Source: RHKX01 sp046330415 (GTDB taxonomy: Bacteria > Actinomycetota > Thermoleophilia > Solirubrobacterales > 70-9). From it: a stretch of 64,000 nt of DNA. The position numbers and the translations under genes are program-made. Shown piece by piece: positions 33,998 through 42,838 of the stretch; position 1 is the first letter of the stretch; every line of letters begins with the position of its first letter. The stretch is from positions 147,634 to 211,633 of the forward strand of contig JAXLSW010000010.1 of the NCBI GenBank assembly GCA_046330415.1, given 5' to 3'. The notes beneath the pieces are model-generated. The model was not told the origin of the DNA and did no database searches. It saw only the letters and a program-made list of their open reading frames with translations.

Positions 33998-35076
33998 GCG
34001 CGACCAAGCAGCTGCACGAGGCCGGCCAGAGCATCTGGCTCGACTACATCACCCGCGACGCGGTCGACGACGGGACGATCGAGGGCTACGTGCGCGATCT
34101 CGACCTGACGGGCCTGACCTCGAATCCGACGATCTTCGATCAGGCGCTGGCGAAGGGCGACGCCTACGACGACCAGGTCTCCGATCTCGTCGCCGCCGGC
34201 AGGGGTGGGGAGGACCTCTTCTTCGAGCTGGCGCTGACCGACCTCCGTGGCGCCTGCGACATCTTCGCCGACGTCCACGCGCGCACCGACGGGGTCGACG
34301 GCTGGGCTTCGCTGGAGGTCTCGCCGTTGCTCGCCCACGACGCGAAGGGCACGGCGGCCGAGGCGGCCCGCCTGCACGCCGCAGCCGAGCGGGAGAACCT
34401 GTTCATCAAGATCCCGGGCACCGCGGAGGGCTTGAAGGCGATCGAGGAGACGATCTACGCCGGGACTCCGGTCAACGTGACGTTGCTCTTCGACGCCGAC
34501 CAGTACGTCGCGCAGGCCGAGGCCTACATGCGCGGGGTCGAGCGCCGCGTCGCCGACGGGCTCGACCCCAACGTCGGCTCGGTCGCCTCGCTGTTCGTGA
34601 GCCGCTGGGACGTCGCCGTCAACGAGGAGGTCGGACCCGAGCTCCACAACCGGCTCGGGATCGCCGCCGCGATCGACGGCTATGTCGCCTACCGGCGCCT
34701 GATCGAGTCGGACCGCTGGCTGCGCCTCGAGAACGAGGGCGCCCGTCCGCAGCGGTACCTCTTCGCCTCGACCGGGACCAAGGACCCGGCGCTGCCGAAG
34801 ACGACCTACGTCGACGCCTTCGCGGCACCGCTCTCGGTCGACACGATGCCCGAGGAGACGCTGCTCGCGCTCGCCGACAGCGACGGCATCGGCGATGTGG
34901 TCCCCGGCGACGGGGGCGACAACGAGGCCGTCCTCGAGGAGTTCCGGGCAGCTGGAGTCGACCTGAAGGCGCTCGCGCAGAGGCTCCAGGACGAGGGCGC
35001 CGACAAGTTCGTCAAGAGCTGGGAGTCGTTGCTGGAGCGGATCGAGGAGAAGAGCAGGGCGGTCGCAGCCGGATGA
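33994..35076 (+). CDS. tal: Transaldolase
   Basis: Non-oxidative pentose phosphate enzyme exchanging a three-carbon unit between sedoheptulose 7-phosphate and glyceraldehyde 3-phosphate. It has 360 residues, with the Schiff-base lysine at residue 139 in NLFIKIPGT. Family motifs are LTSNPTIFDQAL near the start and GSVASLFVSRWD and FASTGTKDP later. The ATG at 33994 has the SD AGGAGGAGA and overlaps the zwf stop. The long actinobacterial class (about 360-370 residues) fits. It is coupled to pgi by a four-base overlap. Confidence 0.95.
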   Translation: MSATKQLHEAGQSIWLDYITRDAVDDGTIEGYVRDLDLTGLTSNPTIFDQALAKGDAYDDQVSDLVAAGRGGEDLFFELALTDLRGACDIFADVHARTDGVDGWASLEVSPLLAHDAKGTAAEAARLHAAAERENLFIKIPGTAEGLKAIEETIYAGTPVNVTLLFDADQYVAQAEAYMRGVERRVADGLDPNVGSVASLFVSRWDVAVNEEVGPELHNRLGIAAAIDGYVAYRRLIESDRWLRLENEGARPQRYLFASTGTKDPALPKTTYVDAFAAPLSVDTMPEETLLALADSDGIGDVVPGDGGDNEAVLEEFRAAGVDLKALAQRLQDEGADKFVKSWESLLERIEEKSRAVAAG

Positions 35077-36704
35077 CGGCCGGCGGGGATCCACGGGAGC
35101 TCTCCGCCTGGGGTGAGCTAGAGCGTCACCGCGCCGCGATCGGCGATCGCCACCTCCGCGACCTCTTCGCCGACGACCCCGAACGCGGCGAGCGCCTGGT
35201 CGCCTCCGCCTGCGGGCTGCGCCTCGACTTCTCCAAGCACCGCATCACCGACGAGACGCTGATGCTGCTCGAGAAGCTCGCCGCCGAGGCGGGCGTCGCC
35301 GAGCGCCGCGAGGCGATGTTCGCGGGCGAGCACATCAACGTCACCGAGGACCGCGCGGTGCTGCACGTGGCGCTGCGGATGCCGCGGGAGAGGTCCCTGA
35401 TCGTCGACGGGCGCGACGTCGTCCGCGAGGTCCACGAGGTCCTCGACCGGATGGCCGCCTTCAGCGAGCGGATCCGCGGCGGCGAGTGGAAGGGCCACAC
35501 CGGCAGGCCGATCCGCAACGTCGTCAACATCGGCATCGGCGGCTCCGACCTCGGCCCGGTGATGGCTCACCGCGCGCTGCGCCACTGCTCCGACCGCGAT
35601 CTCGAGATCCGCTTCGTCTCCAACGTCGACGCCACCGATTTCGTCGAGAAGACCCGCGACCTCGACCCGGCCGAGACGCTCTTCGTGGTCGCCTCGAAGA
35701 CCTTCACGACCCTCGAGACCATGACCAACGCCAGGTCGGCTCGTGAGTGGTGCCTCGCGGCCCTCGGGGATGAGGCCGCCGTCGCCAAGCACTTCGTCGC
35801 GCTCTCGACCAATGCCGAGGAGGTGACGGCATTCGGGATCGACACCGACAACATGTTCGGCTTCTGGGACTGGGTCGGCGGCCGCTACTCGATGGACTCG
35901 GCGATCGGGCTGACGACGATGCTCGCGATCGGTCCGGGCCGCTTTGAGGAGATGCTCGGAGGCTTCCACGCGGTCGACGAGCACTTCCGCGAGGCGCCGC
36001 TGGGAGCCAACCTGCCGGCGCTGATGGGGCTCCTGAACGTCTGGTACGCGAACTTCTTCGGCGTCGAGACGATCGCGGTCTTCCCCTACGAGCAGTACCT
36101 GGAGCGCTTCCCGGCCTACCTGCAGCAGCTGACGATGGAGTCCAACGGCAAGCACGTGCGACTCGGCGGGGAGGCGGTCGACTACGCGACGGGGCCGATC
36201 TTCTGGGGCGAGCCGGGAACCAACGGCCAGCATTCCTTCTACCAGCTGGTCCATCAGGGAACGCACCTGATCCCCGCCGACCTGATCTTCTTCGCGCGCT
36301 CGCTGAACCCGCTCGGCGACCATCACGACCTGCTCGCGGCCAACGTCTTCGCCCAGGCCGAGGCGCTCGCGTTCGGCAAGACCGCCGAGGAGGTCCGCGC
36401 CGAGGGGGTCGAGGAGCGGCTCGTGCCCCACAAGACCTTCGAGGGCAACCGGCCGACGAGCGTCCTGCTCGCCGAGCGGCTCGACCCGGCGACGCTCGGC
36501 AAGCTCGTCGCCCTCTACGAGCACTCGGTCTTCACGCAGGGGGCGATCTGGGGGATCGACTCCTTCGACCAGTGGGGCGTCGAGCTCGGCAAGAAGCTCG
36601 CGGTCAACATCATCCCCGAGCTCGAGAGCGAGGCGGAGCCGAAGCTCAGCCACGACTCCTCGACGAACGCGCTGATCCGCTGGTACCGCGAGCACCGCGG
36701 CTGA
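35073..36704 (+). CDS. pgi: Glucose-6-phosphate isomerase
   Basis: Interconverts glucose 6-phosphate and fructose 6-phosphate, letting carbon recycle through the oxidative branch. It has 543 residues. Signature motifs are NIGIGGSDLGPVMA, SKTFTTLETMTNA, WDWVGGRYSMDSAIG, TMESNGKHV and, near the end, GIDSFDQWGVELGKKLA. Its ATG overlaps the tal stop (ATGA). It is the last gene of gnd-zwf-tal-pgi and is followed by a long palindromic element. Confidence 0.96.
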   Translation: MTAGGDPRELSAWGELERHRAAIGDRHLRDLFADDPERGERLVASACGLRLDFSKHRITDETLMLLEKLAAEAGVAERREAMFAGEHINVTEDRAVLHVALRMPRERSLIVDGRDVVREVHEVLDRMAAFSERIRGGEWKGHTGRPIRNVVNIGIGGSDLGPVMAHRALRHCSDRDLEIRFVSNVDATDFVEKTRDLDPAETLFVVASKTFTTLETMTNARSAREWCLAALGDEAAVAKHFVALSTNAEEVTAFGIDTDNMFGFWDWVGGRYSMDSAIGLTTMLAIGPGRFEEMLGGFHAVDEHFREAPLGANLPALMGLLNVWYANFFGVETIAVFPYEQYLERFPAYLQQLTMESNGKHVRLGGEAVDYATGPIFWGEPGTNGQHSFYQLVHQGTHLIPADLIFFARSLNPLGDHHDLLAANVFAQAEALAFGKTAEEVRAEGVEERLVPHKTFEGNRPTSVLLAERLDPATLGKLVALYEHSVFTQGAIWGIDSFDQWGVELGKKLAVNIIPELESEAEPKLSHDSSTNALIRWYREHRG

Positions 36705-36728
36705 CGTCGGCCGGGCATCCCCCGGCGA

Positions 36729-36780
36729 CGCCGAACGTCACTGAGTGCGCCCTATAGGGGGTGTTGAGCGACGTTCGGCG
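36729..36780. repeat. 52-base quasi-palindrome between convergent genes
   Basis: Perfect 11-base outer arms CGCCGAACGTC / GACGTTCGGCG, partial pairing further in, and a perfect central CCCTATAGGG (36750-36759). It lies between pgi and the convergent methyltransferase gene. It could fold as a bidirectional terminator or be a REP-like mobile palindrome. Confidence 0.7.
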
Positions 36781-36792
36781 GGGAGCGGGGGC

Positions 36793-37566
36793 TCAACCCC
36801 GCTTGCACGCCTTCCACGCCTCCTCGCACGGATAGGCGCGCGCCCATTCCAGGCTGATCCCGGGGTAGCGCGTGGTGGATCCTTCGGGCGGCCGGACCTC
36901 GATCAGCTCCTCGATCTCGAACCCCTCTCGCCGCAGCAGCGCGATCAGCTCGCCGTGGGGGAGGTGGAACTCGACCGACTTGTCGTCACTCCACTCGATC
37001 CGGTGCAGGCCGAAGAGCGGCCGCACCAGCTCGTTGCCGACGGCGCCCTCAGGTGTGTCGGGGATGCAGAGCATCTCCAGGACCGAGTTGACGAGGAAGA
37101 TCAGCCGCCCGCCGGGGCGGAGCAGGCGGGCGGCCTCGGGGATCCACTTGTACGGGTCGCACCAGATGCTCGCCCCGTACTCGGAGATCGCGAGGTCGAA
37201 GCTCTCGTCCGGGAGCGGGACCTCCTCGGCGTTGCCGTGGAGCAGCGGGAAGTCGAGCCCGTGCTCGGTCTGCAGCCGTCGCGCGGTGGCGAGCTGCGCC
37301 TCGGAGTTGTCGATCCCGACCGGCCTGGCGCCGCGCCGCGCCAGCCAGGCGGAGACGTAGGCCGTTCCGCAGCCGAGCTCGATCGCGTCGATGCCCGCGA
37401 GCTCCGGTTCGGGCGCGAGCAGCGGCACGACCGATTCGGGGACGTCCCAGATCCCCCAGGTCGGCTCCTCGGCCGCCCAGTTCCGTTCGGCCGTCGGCAC
37501 GTAGTCGGCGGCCCAGCCGTCCCACTCCTCCCGGTTGCGGAGGACGTAGTCCGGCTCCTCGCTCAT
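36793..37566 (-). CDS. Class I SAM-dependent methyltransferase
   Basis: Methyltransferase of 257 residues with a Rossmann-fold SAM site: motif I IDAIELGCGTAYVSAWLAR, the acidic residue in PVGIDNSEAQ, motif II LLHGNAEEVPLPDESFDLA and motif III LRPGGRLIFL. The N-terminus NREEWDGWAADYV is typical of UbiE/COQ5-like small-molecule methyltransferases. The ATG at 37566 is one base after the stop of the ROK kinase gene, so it is the last gene of a three-gene minus-strand operon. The acceptor is unknown. Confidence 0.87.
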   Translation of the reverse strand: MSEEPDYVLRNREEWDGWAADYVPTAERNWAAEEPTWGIWDVPESVVPLLAPEPELAGIDAIELGCGTAYVSAWLARRGARPVGIDNSEAQLATARRLQTEHGLDFPLLHGNAEEVPLPDESFDLAISEYGASIWCDPYKWIPEAARLLRPGGRLIFLVNSVLEMLCIPDTPEGAVGNELVRPLFGLHRIEWSDDKSVEFHLPHGELIALLRREGFEIEELIEVRPPEGSTTRYPGISLEWARAYPCEEAWKACKRG

Positions 37567-37567
37567 C

Positions 37568-38533
37568 TCATTCGCTGACGAGCAGCGAGGCCCCGATCGC
37601 ACCGCCGAGGTCACCGAGCTCCGCGACCGTGAACTTCGGTGGGTGGTTGTGATCGAAGAGGTTCTTCTCCATCCGCTTCTGGATGTCCGGGCCGAGGCGC
37701 TCGCCGAAGCGGACGCCCAGCCCCCCGCCGAGGATCACGACCTCGGGGTCGAGCAGGTTCACGGCCGAGGCGATGCCGGCGCCCAGCGCCTTGATGGCCC
37801 GCTCGATCAGCTCCTCGGCCATCTTGTCCTCGTGGTCGAGGGCCCGCTCCCAGATCCCGCTGGTCAGCCGCGGGCGGCCATGCTCCTCCATCAGCTTGAA
37901 GAGCTTCGTCTTCTCGCCGTTCTTGACCCGCCTGCGAGCCTCGGCTTCCATCGCCGCCCGGCCCGCGTAGGCCTCCATGCAGCCCTTGTTCCCGCACGGG
38001 CAGCGCTCGCCGTTGCGGACGACGACCATGTGGCCGATCTCGCCGGCCGAGCCGCGGCCGTGCCACTGCCGGCCACCGAGGATCAGCCCGCCGCCGACGC
38101 CGGTGCCCCAGAAGACGCCGAGGACCGAGTCGTGGTTACGCCCGGCGCCGAGCTCGTACTCGCCGGCGACGGCGACGGAGACGTCGTTGCCGAGCTTCAC
38201 GCCGGTCCCGAGGGCGTCGGCGAGGCGGGCGCCGAGGGGGAAGCTGCCGTTCCAGTCGGGCAGGTTCTTGGCGTTGGAGACCACGCCCGATCTCGCCTCG
38301 ACCTGACCCGGCGAGCCGACGCCGACGCCGGTCAGGGCGGCTGTCGTCGTCCCCGCCGCCGCGGCCGCTTCGCTCATCGCATTGGCCATCGCCGCGGCGA
38401 CGCCGTCGGCGCCGTTGTCCTGGGGCGTCGGCTGTCGTGACTGGCCGAGCACCTCGTGCTCGGAGTCGACGACGATCGCCTCGATCTTGGTGCCGCCGAG
38501 GTCGATTCCGCCTCGCAGGGGGCCCTCGCTCAT
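37568..38533 (-). CDS. ROK family sugar kinase, probable glucokinase
   Basis: ROK protein of 321 residues without a DNA-binding domain, so a kinase. It has the phosphate motif GGIDLGGTKIEA, the catalytic Asp in LGNDVSVAVAGE, the ATP loop GVFWGTGVGGGLILGG and the zinc motif CPCGNKGCMEAYAG after GEIGH. It phosphorylates glucose (or a related hexose) at C6, feeding the adjacent pentose phosphate genes. ATG 38533 overlaps the cyclase stop (TGATG). Confidence 0.88.
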   Translation of the reverse strand: MSEGPLRGGIDLGGTKIEAIVVDSEHEVLGQSRQPTPQDNGADGVAAAMANAMSEAAAAAGTTTAALTGVGVGSPGQVEARSGVVSNAKNLPDWNGSFPLGARLADALGTGVKLGNDVSVAVAGEYELGAGRNHDSVLGVFWGTGVGGGLILGGRQWHGRGSAGEIGHMVVVRNGERCPCGNKGCMEAYAGRAAMEAEARRRVKNGEKTKLFKLMEEHGRPRLTSGIWERALDHEDKMAEELIERAIKALGAGIASAVNLLDPEVVILGGGLGVRFGERLGPDIQKRMEKNLFDHNHPPKFTVAELGDLGGAIGASLLVSE

Positions 38534-39174
38534 CAACCGTCTCCTTCCGGGTCTTCCAGGTCGCGGAGGACGACGCGGCTCACCGCGCCGTCGCTGCCGA
38601 TGAATCGCACCGGCAGGCAGATCAGCTCGTACTCCCCCGGATCGACGGCGCGAAGGTCCAGCCCCTCAACCGCGACGACGTCGGCGCCGAGCAGGGCGAC
38701 ATGCGCGTCGTGGTCGCCGATCGACAGGTAGTCGATCCCGATCAGCCGCACGCCGAGCTCGAGCGCGTAGGCGGCGCCGCTGCCGTCGAGGCGGGCGAAG
38801 TCGTGGGTGAACTCGTCCTGCTCCCAGAGCTTCGAGTTCGGGGTCTTCAGGAGCAGCCGCTCGGTCCCGGCGGGGATCCCAGCGCCGCGCAGCGCGGCCT
38901 CGTCGATCGGCCCCTGCCCGATTGCCGGCAGCTCGACGACCAGGCAGCGGCCGAGCATCGCCTCCAGCGGGAGCGCCTCGACCCCCGGACCGTCCGTGAA
39001 GAAGTGGCGGGGCCCGTCGATGTGGGTGCCGGTGTGGGCGCCCATCGTGATCTTGCTCACGTTGGCGCCGGCGCCGTCGGCGATGGCGCTGTCGAGGTGG
39101 ATCTCGTAGCCGGGGTTGCCGCGGTAGATCGGCATCCCCTCTCGCACGGGGACCGAGATGTCGTGAAGTGCCAC
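38533..39174 (-). CDS. Cyclase family protein (kynurenine formamidase-like metal hydrolase)
   Basis: Protein of 213 residues with the cyclase/KynB metal motif HTGTHIDGPRHFF at residues about 49-61 and ISVPVREGMPIYRGNP at the start. Members hydrolyse N-formylkynurenine, isatin or other amides/lactones using a divalent metal. No tryptophan-degradation genes are nearby; instead it precedes glucokinase and overlaps it by one base. Its substrate is open. Confidence 0.83.
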   Translation of the reverse strand: MALHDISVPVREGMPIYRGNPGYEIHLDSAIADGAGANVSKITMGAHTGTHIDGPRHFFTDGPGVEALPLEAMLGRCLVVELPAIGQGPIDEAALRGAGIPAGTERLLLKTPNSKLWEQDEFTHDFARLDGSGAAYALELGVRLIGIDYLSIGDHDAHVALLGADVVAVEGLDLRAVDPGEYELICLPVRFIGSDGAVSRVVLRDLEDPEGDG

Positions 39175-39225
39175 GATCCGAGACTACCCGGGCGCCGCGA
39201 GAGCGATCATCTAGGGTCCGGCGCA

Positions 39226-40215
39226 ATGGGCGCCTCCTACATCGGCCTCGACGTCGGCGGGACGAAGATCGCAGCCGCTCGCCTCAGCGGCGGTGAGTTG
39301 CAGGACCACGCGCTCGAGCCGACCGACGCCTCCGATGCGGAGGCGCTGATCGCCGAGCTCTGCCGCGCGATCGAGCGGGTCCGCACCGAGGACGTCGCCG
39401 CGGTCGGCGTCGGGCTTCCCTCGGTCGTCGAGTTCGCCACCGGGCGGGCGAAGACGTCGGTGAACGTGCCGCTGCACGACGTTCCGGTGCGCGAGATGCT
39501 CAGCGAGCGGGTCGGTCTGCCGGTCTTCGTCGACAACGACGCGAGCGTCGCGGCGCTGGCGGAGGCTTGCGACGGGGAGCGGATCGTCGTCGAGAACCTG
39601 GTCATGTTCACCGTCGGCACGGGCGTGGGGGGCGGGCTCGTCCTCGGCGGCAGGCCCTATCGCGGCGCCACCGGAGCGGCCGCCGAGATGGGCCACACGC
39701 TCGTGGGACTCCGCCTCGAACGCGGGGCTCCGGAGGCGGGTCCGCGCTTCCCTCAGGAAGGGTCGTTGGAATCCGTCGCGGCCGGGACCGCGCTCGACAG
39801 GCTCGCGGCGGAGGCGGTCGAGGAGCACCCCGATTCGTTCCTCGGACGGCGCAAGGCCGAGGGGGACGGAACGATCAACGGCCACGACGTCGTCGAGGGT
39901 GCCCGCGAGGGTGACGAGATCGCGCTGGGGTTGCTGACGATGCTCGGAGAGCGCCTGGGGGTCGGCATCGCCAACGCGATCAACCTGCTCGATCCCGATG
40001 TCGTCACGATCGGCGGCGGCGTCTCGAGCGCCGGGGAGCTCCTGCTCGAACCGGCGGCGCGGGTGGCCCGCAGCTACACGCTGCCGGGCGTCGGCGAGAG
40101 CACCGAGATCCGCCTCGCGCGACACGGCACCGAGGCCGGGGTGCTCGGCGCGGCGCTGCTCGCCAAGCTTGAGACGAGGCGAACCACCGAGGAAAGCGAT
40201 GAGGAGGGACCGTGA
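39226..40215 (+). CDS. ROK family protein lacking the zinc cysteine motif
   Basis: ROK protein of 329 residues. It has the N-terminal phosphate loop IGLDVGGTKIAAARL, the catalytic Asp in FVDNDASVAALAEA, VGTGVGGGLVLGG and the C-terminal DPDVVTIGGGVSSAG. After the conserved EMGHTLV the usual CxCGxxGCxE zinc site is missing and replaced by an Arg/Pro-rich stretch (ERGAPEAGPRFPQEGS). It has no HTH, so it is not a NagC-type repressor. Probably a sugar kinase with altered metal binding; glucose or another hexose. It overlaps tkt by four bases. Confidence 0.83.
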   Translation: MGASYIGLDVGGTKIAAARLSGGELQDHALEPTDASDAEALIAELCRAIERVRTEDVAAVGVGLPSVVEFATGRAKTSVNVPLHDVPVREMLSERVGLPVFVDNDASVAALAEACDGERIVVENLVMFTVGTGVGGGLVLGGRPYRGATGAAAEMGHTLVGLRLERGAPEAGPRFPQEGSLESVAAGTALDRLAAEAVEEHPDSFLGRRKAEGDGTINGHDVVEGAREGDEIALGLLTMLGERLGVGIANAINLLDPDVVTIGGGVSSAGELLLEPAARVARSYTLPGVGESTEIRLARHGTEAGVLGAALLAKLETRRTTEESDEEGP

Positions 40216-42239
40216 CGGAGAACACGCCGGGAACGAGCGCGACGGACATCGACGAGCTCGCCATCAACACGATCAGGACGCTGTCGATGGACGCGGTCCA
40301 GAAGGCCAACTCCGGCCACCCCGGAACGCCGATGGGTCTCGCCCCCCTGGGCTACGTCCTGTTCACGCGGATCATGAACTTCAACCCGCTCGACCCGGGT
40401 TGGCTCAACCGCGACCGCTTCGTCCTCTCCCCAGGCCACGCCTGCATGCTGCAGTACTCGCTGCTGCATCTGTGCGGCTACGACGTCTCCCTCGACGACA
40501 TCAAGAGCTTCCGCCAGTGGGGGAGCAAGTGCCCCGGCCATCCCGAGTACGGGGTGACTCCCGGGGTCGAGATCTCGACCGGCCCGCTCGGGCAGGGCTT
40601 CGCCAACGGCGTCGGCTTCGCGCTTGCCGAGGCTCACTACGCGGCGAACTTCAACCGCGGCGACCACGCGCCGGTCGACCATCACACCTACGTGATCTGC
40701 TCCGACGGCGACATGGAGGAGGGGATCGCCTCCGAGGCGGGTTCGCTCGCCGGCAACCTCGGCCTCGGCAAGCTGATCGCGATCTACGACGACAACGAGA
40801 TCTCGATCGAGGGGGCGACGCACCTCGCCTTCCACGAGGAGGTCGCGCAGCGCTTCGACGCCTACGGCTGGCACGTGCACGAGTGCCCGCAGGAGGCGAC
40901 GCTGGAGGACATCGAGATGGCGATCCGCGAGGCGCAGGGAGTGACCGACCGGCCCTCGTTCATCACCCTGCCCTCCCACATCGGCTTCGGCAGCCCGAAC
41001 AAGCAGGACACGGGCTCCGCGCACGGCTCCCCGCTCGGCGAGGAGGAGATCAAGCTGACGAAGGAGAACCTCGGCTGGCCCTACGAGGAGCCGTTCACGG
41101 TTCCCGACGAGGTCAAGGAGCTGTTCGCCGGGGTGCGCGAGCGCGGCGTCGCCGCCCAGGCCGAGTGGTCGGAGGCCTTCGAGGCCTACGCGGCCGAGCA
41201 CGAGGACCTCGCGGCCGAGCTCATGCGGGTGACTCGCCGCCACGCGCCGAAGCTGCCGCCGATCGACGAGATGCCGCGGTTCGAGGCGGGCGGGGATGAG
41301 ATCGCCACCCGCGCCGCGTCCGGCAAGGCGCTCAACTGGCTCGCGCCGCAGGTCCCGGAGCTGCTCGGCGGCGCCGCCGACCTGGCGCCTTCGACGGCGA
41401 CCAACCTCGACGATTTCCCCGACGTGCTCCGCCACGACTTCGGCGGCCGCAATCTCCACTTCGGGATCCGCGAGCACGCGATGGGAGCCATCGTCAACGC
41501 CCTGACGATCGAGGGGATGCGTGCCTACGGCGCCACCTTCCTCGTCTTCAGCGACTACATGCGCGGCGCGATCAGGATGGCGGCGCTGATGGAGATCCCC
41601 TCGATCTTCATCTACACCCACGACTCGATCGGCGTCGGTGAGGACGGGCCCACGCACCAGCCCATCGAGCACCTCGCCTCGCTGCGGGCGATGCCGAACC
41701 TCGACGTGATCCGGCCCGCCGACGTCAACGAGGCGTTCCTCGCCTGGCACTGGCTGCTCGGCGAGCAGTCGGTGCCGACGGCGCTGGTGCTGAGCCGCCA
41801 GAAGCTCCCGGTCCTCGACCGCGACTCGATTCCCGACGACGCGATCGCCCGCGGCGCCTACGTGCTGCGCGAGGCGGAGGGTGACGATCCGGAGCTGATC
41901 CTGATCGGGACCGGCTCTGAGGTGTCGCTCTGCCTCGAGGCCGCCGACGAGCTGGCCGCCGACGGGATCCGGGTTCGCGTCGTCTCGATGCCGAGTTCCC
42001 CGCGCTTCCGGCAGCAGGATCGCGAGTACCGGGACTCGGTGCTGCCGCCGGGGGTGAAGGCTCGCGTCTCGGTCGAGGCCGGATCGACCCTCGGCTGGAA
42101 CCGCTGGGTGGGCGACGGCGGGATCAGCGTCGGGCTCGACCACTTCGGTGCATCCGCTCCCGCGGCCGAGGTCGCCGAGCACTTCGGGATGACGTCGGCA
42201 GCGGTCGCCGCGAAGGCGCGCAAGCTGCTCGGGCGGTAG
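40212..42239 (+). CDS. tkt: Transketolase
   Basis: Thiamine-diphosphate enzyme moving two-carbon units between pentose phosphates and glycolysis. It has 675 residues starting at GTG 40212. The N-terminal half has ANSGHPGTPMGLAP and the ThDP/Mg motif SDGDMEEGIASEAGSLAG with YDDNEISIEG. The central pyrimidine domain has the FSDYMRGAIRMAAL and THDSIGVGEDGPTHQPIEH motifs. The C-terminal domain contains TGSEVSLCLEAA. Length and order match bacterial Tkt. It is followed nine bases later by rpiB. Confidence 0.96.
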   Translation: MTENTPGTSATDIDELAINTIRTLSMDAVQKANSGHPGTPMGLAPLGYVLFTRIMNFNPLDPGWLNRDRFVLSPGHACMLQYSLLHLCGYDVSLDDIKSFRQWGSKCPGHPEYGVTPGVEISTGPLGQGFANGVGFALAEAHYAANFNRGDHAPVDHHTYVICSDGDMEEGIASEAGSLAGNLGLGKLIAIYDDNEISIEGATHLAFHEEVAQRFDAYGWHVHECPQEATLEDIEMAIREAQGVTDRPSFITLPSHIGFGSPNKQDTGSAHGSPLGEEEIKLTKENLGWPYEEPFTVPDEVKELFAGVRERGVAAQAEWSEAFEAYAAEHEDLAAELMRVTRRHAPKLPPIDEMPRFEAGGDEIATRAASGKALNWLAPQVPELLGGAADLAPSTATNLDDFPDVLRHDFGGRNLHFGIREHAMGAIVNALTIEGMRAYGATFLVFSDYMRGAIRMAALMEIPSIFIYTHDSIGVGEDGPTHQPIEHLASLRAMPNLDVIRPADVNEAFLAWHWLLGEQSVPTALVLSRQKLPVLDRDSIPDDAIARGAYVLREAEGDDPELILIGTGSEVSLCLEAADELAADGIRVRVVSMPSSPRFRQQDREYRDSVLPPGVKARVSVEAGSTLGWNRWVGDGGISVGLDHFGASAPAAEVAEHFGMTSAAVAAKARKLLGR

Positions 42240-42248
42240 GGGGTCCTG

Positions 42249-42725
42249 ATGAGGATCGCCTGCGCCTTCGATCACGCCGGAGTGCCGCTGCGCGAGACGG
42301 TTCTCGACGCCGTCCGCGACGCAGGCCACGAGCCCGTTGACCTCGGGACCGACGACCCGACCAACGCCGACGACTACCCCGACCACGCGCTCGCCGTCGC
42401 ACGGGCGGTGATCGGCGGGGAGGCCGAGCGAGGGATCCTCGTCTGCGGGTCTGGTGCCGGCGTCGCGGTCGCGGCGTGCAAGGTCCCCGGGATCCGCTGC
42501 GCGATGGCCCACGACACCTACACGGCCCACCAGTGCGTCGAGCACGACGCGGTCAACGTGCTCGCGCTCGGAGCCCGCGTGATCGGCGAGGCGATCGCCG
42601 GCGACCTCGTGACCACCTTCTGCGGCGCCGAGTTCGCCGGCGATCAGCCCGGCCAGGAGCGCCACGCGCGCCGGCTCGCGAAGGTCGCGCGGATCGAGGC
42701 CGAGGGCCTCGAGGCCGAGCTGTAG
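42249..42725 (+). CDS. rpiB: Ribose-5-phosphate isomerase B
   Basis: RpiB/LacAB-family isomerase of 158 residues interconverting ribulose 5-phosphate and ribose 5-phosphate. Motifs: AFDHAGVPLRE at the start, DYPDHALAVARAV, the catalytic-Cys loop CGSGAGVAVAACK and AMAHDTYTAHQCVEHDAVN. It completes a pentose phosphate set (gnd, zwf, tal, pgi, tkt, rpiB) in which only 6-phosphogluconolactonase and ribulose-phosphate epimerase are absent from the window. A terminator-like hairpin follows. Confidence 0.95.
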   Translation: MRIACAFDHAGVPLRETVLDAVRDAGHEPVDLGTDDPTNADDYPDHALAVARAVIGGEAERGILVCGSGAGVAVAACKVPGIRCAMAHDTYTAHQCVEHDAVNVLALGARVIGEAIAGDLVTTFCGAEFAGDQPGQERHARRLAKVARIEAEGLEAEL

Positions 42726-42750
42726 GGCTGGGTCGCGTCAGAAAGAAGTT

Positions 42751-42784
42751 GATCGGACCCGGCCGTAGGTGGCCGGGTCCGATC
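42751..42784. terminator. Bidirectional terminator hairpin
   Basis: Perfect 14-base stem GATCGGACCCGGCC / GGCCGGGTCCGATC around the 6-base loop GTAGGT. It lies between convergent rpiB and the substrate-binding-protein gene. A 12-base direct repeat AAGCCCAAGCTC (42801 and 42829) follows it. Confidence 0.8.
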
Positions 42785-42838
42785 TCACTTGGGCCGGGGG
42801 AAGCCCAAGCTCTTCTCGGGCGGGAGGAAAGCCCAAGC

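Noticed and set aside
33160..35076. A fusion of zwf and tal in one frame
   Set aside because: The upstream part is an out-of-frame reading of zwf; transaldolase starts at 33994 with its own SD and overlaps the zwf stop.
38533..39174. Tryptophan (kynurenine) degradation locus
   Set aside because: No tryptophan dioxygenase or kynureninase gene in the window; only the family resemblance supports it.
40074..42665. 863-codon minus-strand open frame over tkt and rpiB
   Set aside because: Antisense shadow; composition is that of the complement of GC-rich codons, and tkt and rpiB are certain.
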